From the NCBI GenBank assembly GCA_002433075.1, contig DJHM01000033.1, positions 1-64,000 on the forward strand: a DNA stretch of 64,000 bases, given 5' to 3'. A program made the position numbers and the translations under genes. Position 1 is the stretch's first letter; each line of letters begins with the position of its first letter. Of the stretch, positions 1 to 7,720 are shown piece after piece. This DNA comes from Latescibacteria bacterium UBA6620. Lineage in GTDB: Bacteria > Latescibacterota > UBA2968. The notes under the pieces were generated by a model. The model did no database searches, was not told the origin of the DNA, and saw nothing but the letters and a program-made list of their open reading frames with translations.

Positions 1-60
1 GACCTGCCACCGCCCTGGCATCCTAACTCTGCGAGTGGATACATAACTGAGGGCAGGTCA
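1..60. repeat. 60-bp element with inverted GACCTGCC/GGCAGGTC ends
   Basis: Bases 1-8 read GACCTGCC and the element closes with GGGCAGGTCA at 51-60, an inverted terminal repeat of at least 8 bp. The interior holds CATCCTAAC. A second element with the same ends and the same CATCCTAAC core lies at 6062-6129. TG...CA ends of this type recall IS3-family termini, but no transposase is present; that link is inference. Confidence 0.5.
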
Positions 61-156
61 GTTTCCTTCAACGGGCTACCAATCGGGCAGCTCGTTGAAG
101 GAGGTCGAGATGGAGGCGGCAACGGAGGAAACACCGGCAACAGTCTGGGCGAGTAG
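1..156 (+). CDS. C-terminal end of an unrecognised protein (partial)
   Basis: The frame is open from the first base of the window to a TAG at 154-156, giving 51 residues. The tail is rich in Gly and Asn (GGGNGGNTGNSLGE). I recognise no domain. A strong hairpin terminator begins 24 bases after the stop, which fits a real gene end. The first 60 bases, however, are also a repeat element with inverted ends, so the frame may be fortuitous or the element may lie inside a broken gene. Confidence 0.35.
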   Translation, partial: DLPPPWHPNSASGYITEGRSVSFNGLPIGQLVEGGRDGGGNGGNTGNSLGE

Positions 157-180
157 AAGCCCCACTTCAGAAAAAGCGAA

Positions 181-214
181 GCCGCCCGTTTCCTCGTGAA
201 ACGGGCGGCTTTTT
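181..214. terminator. Strong bidirectional hairpin terminator
   Basis: A perfect 11-bp stem (181-191 with 199-209) and a 7-base loop are followed by TTTTT on the plus strand. On the minus strand the same stem is followed by TTCGCTTTTTC. It can end both the frame stopping at 156 and the convergent oxidoreductase gene ending at 255. Confidence 0.85.
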
Positions 215-254
215 ACTTTGACGGTCGAAATATTTTCAAGGCGTCACGATCGTC

Positions 255-1466
255 TCAACCTCTTGGAAATGAATCATACCCAGTGGTAAGGAATTCTTCG
301 GACGCCACGGCCCAGGTCACCCCCATTTCGGAGAAGAGCTTCCCCTCCTCCGCCCCTCGCCGAATGAGATCGTCCATTCCATCCACCACGCGAAACGGGT
401 TGCCCTCCTTGTTAACCGTCCGGACGAAAGCATCCGGAATCGTCCGGACATCACCACAACTTTCGTGGGCACCGTTGATGCAGAGCGTCTGAGCACGGGC
501 GATCTCGAGCGTGGAAACCACCGGGGCATCCGCGTGAATGGCCGCAACCATGTTGTGGAAAGACCGCACACGAAGCTCGGTCTTCGTGTCATCCTCGATC
601 GTCTCTTCCGCCCCATCCCCGTATTCGATTCGAGCAGACCCGATCTCCCAGCTCACGGTTCCTTTCTCGCATTGCATCACGATGTAGGGGCCGAATCTGT
701 TTTCTGTCACGTGCGACATGGCAATGTGCACCGTCACCCCGCTCTCCGTCGTCGCGCGGACGGATGCTGTATCGAGACTCTCAATGTCCCGCGCTCGATA
801 CAGCTCAGCCTGCACGGATGAGACACTTGAAGCTGTGTCCAGGGTTCGTCCGGCCAGAAACAGGGCGTTCGTCACCTGATGCGAGAGTGCGTTGTTGATC
901 GGGCTGTCCAGCACCCAGTCCTCGCCGCGCTTCAGACGACCAGCCCAGCCATTCCGGGCGTAGTAGGCATCCCCCCTCGGCCATCCCGCAGAAACCCGAA
1001 TCGATACGACCCGACCCAATCGCCCATCCATCACCCGGTCTTTCAATCCCTGAATCGTGTCGCTGTAGAGGAATTGATATCCCACGATCACCGCCTTGCC
1101 CGTGCGATCGCGTACTTCAATCAATCGATCCGCATCCTGGACCACCGCCGCGAGCGGCTTCTCGACAATCACGTGGAACCCTGCCTCAGCGCTCGCAATG
1201 CTCAGCGGAACGTGATCGTGAATCCCGATCGGAAGCGTCACGACATCCATCCCGCCCGCCTCCAGCAGGGAGTCCACGTCGTCGAAGACCCGCACTCCCT
1301 GCGACCGAAGCTCCACGCGCGTTTCCACGTGGTTTTCCGGATCGATGCAGACGACCGCGTCGAGCTCTCCGATTCCCGCTTCTTCCACACTTGCTACGCC
1401 CGCCAGATGTGACTTCGCGAACCCGCCCAGTCCCACAACTGCAAACTTCACCCGATCGTCACTCAA
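255..1466 (-). CDS. Gfo/Idh/MocA family oxidoreductase
   Basis: A 403-residue NAD(P)-dependent sugar-type oxidoreductase. The Rossmann nucleotide-binding motif is at the N-terminus (VVGLGGFAKSHL, about residues 10-21). The family EKP motif (VIVEKPLAA, about residues 95-103) supplies the usual catalytic Lys, and the C-terminal half fits the Gfo/Idh substrate domain. The start is TTG at 1466 with AGGA just upstream; this puts the Rossmann strand about nine residues in, as expected. Members act on cyclic polyols, sugars and derivatives, and the sequence does not fix the substrate. It lies 205 bases downstream of an HpcH/HpaI aldolase on the same strand, which would suit a small carbohydrate-catabolic set. 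The bidirectional terminator at 181-214 ends it. Confidence 0.85.
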   Translation of the reverse strand: MSDDRVKFAVVGLGGFAKSHLAGVASVEEAGIGELDAVVCIDPENHVETRVELRSQGVRVFDDVDSLLEAGGMDVVTLPIGIHDHVPLSIASAEAGFHVIVEKPLAAVVQDADRLIEVRDRTGKAVIVGYQFLYSDTIQGLKDRVMDGRLGRVVSIRVSAGWPRGDAYYARNGWAGRLKRGEDWVLDSPINNALSHQVTNALFLAGRTLDTASSVSSVQAELYRARDIESLDTASVRATTESGVTVHIAMSHVTENRFGPYIVMQCEKGTVSWEIGSARIEYGDGAEETIEDDTKTELRVRSFHNMVAAIHADAPVVSTLEIARAQTLCINGAHESCGDVRTIPDAFVRTVNKEGNPFRVVDGMDDLIRRGAEEGKLFSEMGVTWAVASEEFLTTGYDSFPRG

Positions 1467-1540
1467 CGTCCTGTTTCCTCCACACTCCCCGGATACCCTT
1501 CATTGCCCCGTCGCTGTTTTGAACTATGCTTTCTTCAATC

Positions 1541-1671
1541 TGCATTCTGCACCCTTCACTTCGAACCCCCAGGGCTACACCCCGGGCTATAGAATCTCGC
1601 CCCTTCAGGGCGGACTACCCACGACCGTTGCGCCGCTACTCGTTTTTCATTTTGCACTTTGCATTCTGCAC
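1541..1671 (-). repeat. Intergenic region with two TGCAGAATGC-type short repeats
   Basis: On the minus strand, GTGCAGAATGCA occurs at 1541-1552 and the longer GTGCAGAATGCAAAGTGCA at 1653-1671. The second copy begins at the last base before the aldolase stop codon. Related copies lie at 13861-13882 and 15251-15270, also directly downstream of minus-strand genes and in the same orientation. Between the two copies, AGGGCGGACTACCC (1607-1620) also recurs at 17291-17304. No gene is seen in 1467-1671. Confidence 0.55.
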
Positions 1672-2439
1672 TCACCCAACCCCACGCCTCAACTCATCAA
1701 GATGGCCCTTCAGCACCTGAGTACCATATCCCATCGCATTTCCAACGTTCATGAACCGATATCCCCATCCGAGTTTCTGTTTGATCTCGCCGAGATCTCC
1801 CAGCGTCGTGCCGGTGGCGATCCCCGTGCCTTCAAGCCGCTTCGGGACCGACTCCATGATATCCTGGACTTCCTTACAGGCCATGTCTGCCGTGTGTCCC
1901 ACCGACGCGGACAGATCCATCGGCCCTACGAGGATCACGTCGATACCAGGCACCTGTTTGATCTCATCCAGATTGTCGTACGCCTCCTGACTCTCGAGCT
2001 GCAACACCAGCACGGTCTCGTCGTTCGCCGTCTTCACCACGTTGATCCAGTCCTCTCCAGCCAGGATGGGCCACGAGGGTGAAATCCCCCGCTGACCCAG
2101 AGGCGGGTACTTGGCGTATTCGACAGCCTGTTCGGCTTCGGCCTTCGTGTTGACCTGAGGCACCATCACCGCGACCGCGCCCACGTCATACGCTTTCTTG
2201 ATCAGAGCGCCGTCGTTCGTCGCCACACGGATCATCGGAGCCACACCCTTCTGTCGCGCCATAACGGGAATCGCGCCCAGGGACTCGGTGCCGAACGGCG
2301 AATGTTCCGTATCGATCCAGATGAAATCCGGCTGAGTCGCGATGATCATTCCTGCGACCCCCGGAACGGGTGCGGAGAGAGAGGTACCGAGGATGGTCTC
2401 ACCGGCCTGGAGCTTGGATTTAAGTGGATTGGGATACAT
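1672..2439 (-). CDS. HpcH/HpaI family aldolase
   Basis: A 255-residue class II (metal-dependent) pyruvate-type aldolase of the HpcH/HpaI family, which cleaves 2-oxo-3-deoxy acids to pyruvate plus an aldehyde. Visible family blocks are FIWIDTEHSPFG, AVMVPQVNTKAEAE, the Arg-containing PPLGQRGISPSW segment, LQLESQEAY with the metal-ligand Glu region, and VILVGPMDLSASVG. The frame is open further upstream, but ATG at 2439 is chosen because AGGAG precedes it by five bases and the protein then starts with the normal short leader (MYPNPLKSKLQAGE). The substrate is not determined. Its neighbour downstream is a Gfo/Idh oxidoreductase, and the divergent neighbour is the DUF5916 gene. Confidence 0.85.
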   Translation of the reverse strand: MYPNPLKSKLQAGETILGTSLSAPVPGVAGMIIATQPDFIWIDTEHSPFGTESLGAIPVMARQKGVAPMIRVATNDGALIKKAYDVGAVAVMVPQVNTKAEAEQAVEYAKYPPLGQRGISPSWPILAGEDWINVVKTANDETVLVLQLESQEAYDNLDEIKQVPGIDVILVGPMDLSASVGHTADMACKEVQDIMESVPKRLEGTGIATGTTLGDLGEIKQKLGWGYRFMNVGNAMGYGTQVLKGHLDELRRGVG

Positions 2440-2711
2440 AGGATCTCCTGAGTAAGGGTATCGTTCGTTGGACAGGCCGAATATACAACGGATGTTCCCC
2501 AGTCCCGTACAGTTACTCACAGGCGATCGAGCGCAGCGACGCAGGCGCCGAAAATCGACATCGGGTGTAACGACGGCACATCCCCGCAGGCGATGCGCAT
2601 CTAACACACAGTTATTCAAACACTTGCCGTTCATCGGGCACGAAAATTGCGACCATAAACATCGGCTGTACAAAAAATGCCTTCACTCCGCCAATTCTGG
2701 AGGGTCGACGT

Positions 2712-2740
2712 TTGACAAACGAGCAAGTGCTTACTTAAGT
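2712..2740 (+). promoter_or_regulatory. Possible sigma-70-type promoter for the DUF5916 gene
   Basis: A perfect -35 TTGACA is at 2712-2717. A 17-base spacer leads to TTAAGT (2735-2740), a weak -10. The start codon of the next gene is about 45 bases further. The remainder of the 346-base divergent intergenic region (2440-2785) shows no gene. Confidence 0.35.
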
Positions 2741-2785
2741 GGGGAAATTCCTTCCCTGCCTGACCGGTCTCCAGGGTGCCTTCCA

Positions 2786-5554
2786 GTGACGACGAATCTC
2801 AAGATTCGACCCACATTTATCCTTCTCGTCCTCTCGCTCTGTCTCTCGCTCCCAGCGTGGACTCAGGATGGCCACGTCGTTCGGGTTACAGGCCAGACGA
2901 TGTTCGTCGATCTCGGCCTGAATGGCACACCCGGTTCCGGCCGAATCTTGCATCTGGTCTCCCGAACCAACGGCCTGCTTGGAACGATCCGCGTACTGTC
3001 CGGATCCGGCCGTTTCGCTCGGGCGGAACTAGTCGAACTGGCCCCCGGAATCACCGAGCAGATGCTGAACCTCACAATCGATGAGGGCGTGCGTGTCACC
3101 GCCCAGACCTCCGAGACGAACGGTGAGAACGGCACTCTCGACGGATCGATGGCGCCACCGACCAGCGTCTTCGGTTCGACCGAAGGTCGCATCAGCCAGG
3201 TCGCACCCAATCTCGTTTACATCGAAGGCATGCAGGGTTCCGTCCCGCTCTGGAGCGAGGTGTCAACCGCATCGGGAGACGAATCATTCGAGGTCATCAA
3301 AGAACTGGACGACGAAGTCCTCGTCGCGCGTAGCCTCACCACCTCTCCCGACCTTCACGAGCGTGTGATTGGCGTCTCTCGCGGAGACGGCGATCCCGGT
3401 CGTCCACGACGTGTCGCCCACGCGACCCGGGTCGAGGATGGCCCCAATCTCGACGGAAAACTCGACGACCCAGCCTGGGCATCGGCGGAACCCATTCGGG
3501 GGTTCGTTCAACGGACCCCCGACTACTGGATGCCCGCCACCGACCTCACAGAAGCCCGCGTCGTTTACGATGACGACAATCTCTACATCAGTTTCGAATG
3601 CTTGACCCAGACGCCCGATCGAATCGTAGCCAACAACATGCGCCGTGATGTCATACTATCCGGCGACGACCACGTTTCCGTCCTGCTCGACACCTACAAC
3701 GATCGTCAGAACGGCTTCTTCTTCTTCGTGAACCCCCACGGTACGCAACGTGACCTCCTGCTATCGAACGAAGGGCGAACGATCAACGACAGCTGGGACG
3801 CGAACTGGCAGTCGAAGACCCACCGCCACGGCAGAGGGTGGTCGGTCGAAATGCAGATTCCTTTCGATCAGCTTCGATTCAAAGAGGAAGCCTCGGCGTG
3901 GGGGATCAACCTCGGGAGAGGCATGGCCGCCAAGAACGAGGAAATCGCACTCGTAGTGGGAACACGGTCTTCCAGCGGCCGGGCGCGCTATCGGACGGCA
4001 GACATCGGGGAACTGCAGGGGATGGAGGGCGTTCGTTCGAAACGTCTGCTTCAGATCAAACCCTACGTGCTACCGGGAGTTTCCAGAGATCGTCTCGCGA
4101 TCGATCCCGCCCGGCAGCAGTCATTCGAATCGGGCGCCGATCTCCGCTACGGTCTGACCTCGAACATCACGCTCGATCTTTCTTACAACACAGACTTCGC
4201 CCAGGTCGAGGGCGACCAGGAACAGGTCAACCTCACTCAGTTCAGTCTCTTCTTTCCCGAAAAGCGGGAATTCTTCCTCGAGGGTGCCAACGTCTTCGAC
4301 TTCGGTGAAGCCGCCCAGAGCCGTGGTGGAGACTCGCGCCCCCCCACCCTGCTCTACAACAGCCGCCGAATCGGCCTGGAAGACAAGCGCCGGGTACCGA
4401 TTACCCTAGGATCCAAGATCGCTGGAAAAGTGGGACGTACGAGCATCGGCGTCATGAACGCCCTGACCGAGGCCGCTTCGTTCCAGGATTCGGATGGCAC
4501 CTTCACAGTGCCCCGAAGTAATTTCAGCGTCGTCAGGATGCGTCAGGATCTTTTCTCTCGATCGAACGTGGGGTTCATCTACGTCAACAAACAGACCAGC
4601 GTACCTGGAGTCGGATGGAAGGACTACAATCGTTCGGGAGGCGTAGACTTCAGCTATTCCCCCACCACCAGGTTCAACGTAAAGGGATTCGCTGCACGCA
4701 CCTGGGACGACAGCTCATCCCCGGGGAACGCATTCTGGGGGACCATCGACTACCGTGGCCCCCTTGTCGACTGGCGGGCCATCGTCCTGGACATCGACGA
4801 CTTCTTCGAGCCCGAAGTCGGCTTCATCAACAGACGAGGCGACCTGACAGGATTCCGCCGCTACGAGGGACGGATTCGTGCCGAACCCCAACCGCGTGCC
4901 TGGGGAATCCAGTCAGTCCGATTCGGGCTCGAGTCCCAGATGTTCACCGACCGGGACAATGACCTGAAGAACGCAGAGACAACCTTCGAGATCAGTATCG
5001 AGAACGTTCACTCCGACGATTTCGACTTGGAGATGATCTGGGAGCAGGACGAGGTGGTCGACCCGTTCACGCCGTCGGATCGCCGTCCCGATGTCGAGGT
5101 GCCTCCCGGAACGTATGACCTGGTCTCGACCAAAGCCGGTGTTCGTACGAGCCGGAGTCGAAAAATACAGGGCCAGGTTGATTTCGAAGGGGGAAGTTTC
5201 TATACGGGACGCAAATACACCCTCTCTACCGGCACCTCGATCAAACCTTCGGGTCGGTTCAACCTGGAGACCGAGTGGGAGTCCAACTGGCTGCGAATGC
5301 CGGAGGGAAACCTCAACGTCCAGCTCGTCAACACGCGCATGACCTATTCGTTCACCGTCGACTTCTTCGTCAAGCTCTTCGCCCAGTGGAACAACGAAGA
5401 CCAGTTCGCCAGCTTCAACTTTCTCGTCAACTATCGCTACCGTCCCGGAAGCGACGTCTTTCTCGTCTACGACCAGGGGTTCGGCACCCTGGACGGTTTC
5501 AAGGACCAGAACCGCGCCCTGCTCCTCAAGGTATCCTACCTGCTGGGCTTGTAG
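2786..5554 (+). CDS. Secreted DUF5916 protein with CBM9-like domain
   Basis: About 922 residues from a GTG at 2786. The frame is open upstream to 2468, but GTG at 2786 places a clear signal peptide at the N-terminus (ILLVLSLCLSLPAWTQ, about residues 12-27). Two similar small beta domains follow: GHVVRVTGQTMFVDLG and EGRISQVAPNLVYIEG. Next comes a CBM9/DUF5916 N-terminal sandwich, with LDGKLDDPAWASAEP, LYISFECLTQTPDRI and DDHVSVLLDTYNDRQNGFFF, and then a long C-terminal region of aromatic, alternating beta strands (LTSNITLDLSYNTDFAQVEGD, FFPEKREFFLEGANVFDFG) ending in LLLKVSYLLGL. The family is usually predicted to form an outer-membrane barrel with an external sugar-binding-like domain. The ligand is unknown. 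Confidence 0.82.
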   Translation: MTTNLKIRPTFILLVLSLCLSLPAWTQDGHVVRVTGQTMFVDLGLNGTPGSGRILHLVSRTNGLLGTIRVLSGSGRFARAELVELAPGITEQMLNLTIDEGVRVTAQTSETNGENGTLDGSMAPPTSVFGSTEGRISQVAPNLVYIEGMQGSVPLWSEVSTASGDESFEVIKELDDEVLVARSLTTSPDLHERVIGVSRGDGDPGRPRRVAHATRVEDGPNLDGKLDDPAWASAEPIRGFVQRTPDYWMPATDLTEARVVYDDDNLYISFECLTQTPDRIVANNMRRDVILSGDDHVSVLLDTYNDRQNGFFFFVNPHGTQRDLLLSNEGRTINDSWDANWQSKTHRHGRGWSVEMQIPFDQLRFKEEASAWGINLGRGMAAKNEEIALVVGTRSSSGRARYRTADIGELQGMEGVRSKRLLQIKPYVLPGVSRDRLAIDPARQQSFESGADLRYGLTSNITLDLSYNTDFAQVEGDQEQVNLTQFSLFFPEKREFFLEGANVFDFGEAAQSRGGDSRPPTLLYNSRRIGLEDKRRVPITLGSKIAGKVGRTSIGVMNALTEAASFQDSDGTFTVPRSNFSVVRMRQDLFSRSNVGFIYVNKQTSVPGVGWKDYNRSGGVDFSYSPTTRFNVKGFAARTWDDSSSPGNAFWGTIDYRGPLVDWRAIVLDIDDFFEPEVGFINRRGDLTGFRRYEGRIRAEPQPRAWGIQSVRFGLESQMFTDRDNDLKNAETTFEISIENVHSDDFDLEMIWEQDEVVDPFTPSDRRPDVEVPPGTYDLVSTKAGVRTSRSRKIQGQVDFEGGSFYTGRKYTLSTGTSIKPSGRFNLETEWESNWLRMPEGNLNVQLVNTRMTYSFTVDFFVKLFAQWNNEDQFASFNFLVNYRYRPGSDVFLVYDQGFGTLDGFKDQNRALLLKVSYLLGL

Positions 5555-5632
5555 CCGGAGCCCCTTTAAGCGCCTCTCCCGCGGCCTCTAACAGGACGCA
5601 TTGACAGTCTCCACGCCAACCGTACGAAGAGC

Positions 5633-6064
5633 TTGTTCCTCGCGGACATGAGCACCGATGAGCTGGATGGAAATGGCAATCCGATCTACGACAAGATCAG
5701 GGTGTCGATGAAAGGCTGGCTCAAAGGCCACCAGCGCCACGGGGACGTGTTACCTGGTGAAGAAGGATTGGACGAGAACTGCGAACTCACCACCGGTCCC
5801 GTTGACCCAGAAGCCTTCAGGTTGCTTTAAATGTTCGCCTCGGACCCTGGGGGTGTATCTCACCTCGACCCGGCAGAATCCTTCACTTTTGGTCCTGACG
5901 GCGTCAGCATCGACCACGACAGGGATGTCGGACCCGGGCCCTGGGAGGAATCCTTCCTCGAATCGAGAATGGACGTGCCGGCAGCCGAAGGACTTGATCT
6001 GGATACCCAGGACTCCACCGCAACGGTCTCATTCGAGAATTTCGATATCGCACCACCCGGCTGA
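5633..6064 (+). pseudogene. Two in-frame hypothetical ORFs separated by one TAA; possible gene remnant
   Basis: One reading frame runs from before 5633 to TAA at 5828-5830 and continues immediately with ATG at 5831 to TGA at 6062-6064. The first part contains TDELDGNGNPIYDKIRV. The second ends STATVSFENFDIAPPG, a pattern loosely like the last strand of secreted lectin-like domains. I recognise no family. There is no clear ribosome-binding site, and the terminal TGA lies at the edge of the 68-bp element. This may be the remnant of one secreted protein broken by a stop, or chance frames. The surrounding stretch 5555-6281 holds nothing else convincing. Confidence 0.28.
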
Positions 6065-6129
6065 CCTGCCCCCACCTATGTGTCCACATCCTAACATTAG
6101 GACTGGGAACAATCCGGGGGGGCAGGTCA
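6062..6129. repeat. 68-bp element with TGACCTGCC/GGCAGGTCA inverted ends
   Basis: The element starts TGACCTGCCCCC at 6062 and ends GGGGGGGCAGGTCA at 6129. The interior carries a perfect palindrome TCCTAACATTAGGA at 6089-6102. The 60-bp element at 1-60 has the same ends and the same CATCCTAAC core. No flanking direct duplication is evident. It resembles a miniature element made of two IS ends with no coding capacity. Confidence 0.55.
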
Positions 6130-6281
6130 AGGGAATATCGGGGCCGGCCAGATGGTTAGGCACCCGGCACGCGCTGATCAGACGCTACGGCCCTTTATTG
6201 CTGGGAATCCACTCACTTCAGATAGCGGTGAGCAACCCAACCTGGTCGTCCGACTCGATCCTGAGTAGAATCCCCCTCCCT

Positions 6282-6479
6282 ATGGAGGGCGTCTACACAT
6301 TCAGGATTGACGACGAGGAGTGCCAGGTTACGGTGTCCAACTATTGCGCGACACATTGGGAAGTCTACGCCACCAACGTCGACGGTGTGATTGGAGAACC
6401 CGTCCACCTGAAGAAGACCAGGTACAGAACCAAGTCTGAGGCCGCCGAAAGAGCCATCCGACACTTCCGCGAGTGTTAG
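6282..6479 (+). CDS. Small hypothetical protein beside the integrase
   Basis: A 65-residue frame from ATG 6282 (MEGVYTFRIDDEECQVTVSN) to TAG 6477-6479. It is compact, mildly acidic-basic mixed, ends KSEAAERAIRHFREC and shows no signal peptide or membrane segment. The frame is open further upstream, but without recognisable content. Its stop overlaps the convergent end of the integrase frame by four bases. Its position next to an integrase and tRNA suggests it belongs to the integrated element. Function unknown. Confidence 0.4.
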   Translation: MEGVYTFRIDDEECQVTVSNYCATHWEVYATNVDGVIGEPVHLKKTRYRTKSEAAERAIRHFREC

Positions 6480-7465
6480 CCCTCCAGGGCCGCCACACTC
6501 GCCCTGAGCCGCCCTGGCGTCAGGTGACTATAGCGTAACGTCATTTCAAGACTGCTGTGACCCACCAATTCCTTCACATTCCTCAAGTCCACTCCAGCCG
6601 CTACCAGATTCGAAGCAAATGAATGCCGCAGATCGTGGAGCCTGACTCTGGGTAGTCCTGCCTTGTCCAGGGCCGCCCACAGCCTCTTCCGAACATCCCG
6701 CCACGGTCCACCGTCCTCCCTGTGGAATACATGCGAGCTACGTATGTGACGAGGATGCCCCCTCAATGCTGCGACGACGACGCTGTTCACGGGGACCCGT
6801 CTGTACTTCCGACTCTTCGCCCTCCGTACGACAATCTCTTCCCGTTCCATGTCCACATCTGCCCACTGCAGGTTAAACAGTTCCATTCTTCGGAGACCTG
6901 TATGGAGCGCAAGGGTCAGCAAGGTGCACATCTGACCTTCTGCCGCTGCTATGAGACGCTCGCCCTCGGCAACAGTTAGGAAGACTGGCTCGTAGGTATC
7001 AACTCTGAGCAGTTTCACTCGGCGCATTGGATTGGTTCCAAGCAAGTGCCAATCAACGGCTCTGTTAAGCACCGACCGTATGACCCGAAGCTCGAGATTA
7101 ACCGTAGCAGGTTTCACTATCTTGAGGCGGGCAACCTTATAGTCCTCCAGCTACCGCATCGTAATCTCCTGAAGAATCGGGTTGCCGAGAAATCCGCTGA
7201 GATGCCTGAACACCAAGGCGTCACGCGTTCTCGTCGACTGCCGATTGCCGCCGCCGTGCATCAGCTTGTAACGACGAATCAGTTCTTTCAGGCAAACTCG
7301 TTCAGGCTCCTGCAGGGACTCACCCCGGAATTCTCGAGCTTTGGATTCGCGCTCGTACGCCTTCGCCAGTTCCTTCGTTGGCGCCGTTCTCCTGACCCGT
7401 CTTCCCTCAGTTCCTCCCAAGTAGAAGTCAGCCACCCATTTCTTGCCACGCCTGTAAACCGCCAC
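6476..7465 (-). pseudogene. Tyrosine recombinase/phage-type integrase, interrupted by an amber codon
   Basis: One continuous frame encodes a site-specific tyrosine integrase, but TAG at 7151-7153 interrupts it. The N-terminal part (GTG at 7465 after AAGGAGG) gives the AP2-like arm-binding start MAVYRRGKKWVADFYLGG and part of the core-binding domain. The frame resumes as LEDYKVARLKIVKPATVNLELR, exactly continuing that domain. The catalytic domain keeps Arg (HTGLRRMELFNLQW), HxxR (LHDLRHSFASNL), the second His (LVGHSSLEMT) and Tyr (LRYSHLTP). CAG to TAG (Gln) would explain the break. It lies 135 bases from the 3' end of tRNA-Thr, the classic place for an integrase using a tRNA attachment site. 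Probably inactive unless the stop is suppressed or is an assembly error. Confidence 0.85.
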
Positions 7466-7530
7466 GCCATCCTCCTTGTGACCATATTGTGACTACAGCA
7501 CAGTCACAAACGGCACTCCTGGCGGTGTAC

Positions 7531-7572
7531 AAACGAAAGCGGGGTTCACGCCAAAACTGACGTAACCCCCGC
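7531..7572 (-). terminator. Terminator downstream of tRNA-Thr
   Basis: On the minus strand GCGGGGGTT (7572-7564) pairs with AACCCCGC (7546-7539) and is followed by TTTCGTTT. It follows the tRNA by about 30 bases and separates it from the integrase. Confidence 0.7.
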
Positions 7573-7599
7573 CCCTACAATCTCTTGCAATCAATGCAA

Positions 7600-7675
7600 T
7601 GGGGCCGCCCAGGAGACTCGAACTCCCGACCTACGGATTACAAATCCGTTGCTCTACCAGCTGAGCTAGGGCGGC
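7600..7675 (-). tRNA. tRNA-Thr (anticodon TGT)
   Basis: A 76-base cloverleaf including an encoded CCA. The acceptor stem pairs GCCGCCC with GGGCGGC. The D arm contains AGCTCAGCTGGTAGAGC, the anticodon arm is ACGGA-TTTGTAA-TCCGT (anticodon TGT, decoding ACA), and the T arm has GGGAG-TTCGAGT-CTCCT. The gene lies 45 bases downstream of the isocitrate dehydrogenase gene on the same strand. Its 3' end faces the broken integrase, so it is the likely attachment site. Confidence 0.95.
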
Positions 7676-7720
7676 ATCCCATTTCGATCTGAACTTACGA
7701 AAGCACTCTGCCGGAGGCAA

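Noticed and set aside
6138..6153. GGGGCCGGCCAGATGG resembles the 3' end of tRNA-Thr (GGGGCCGCCCAGGAG), as a second attachment site would
   Set aside because: Only about a dozen bases match, with mismatches, and an attachment repeat usually covers more of the T arm; the match is too short to use.
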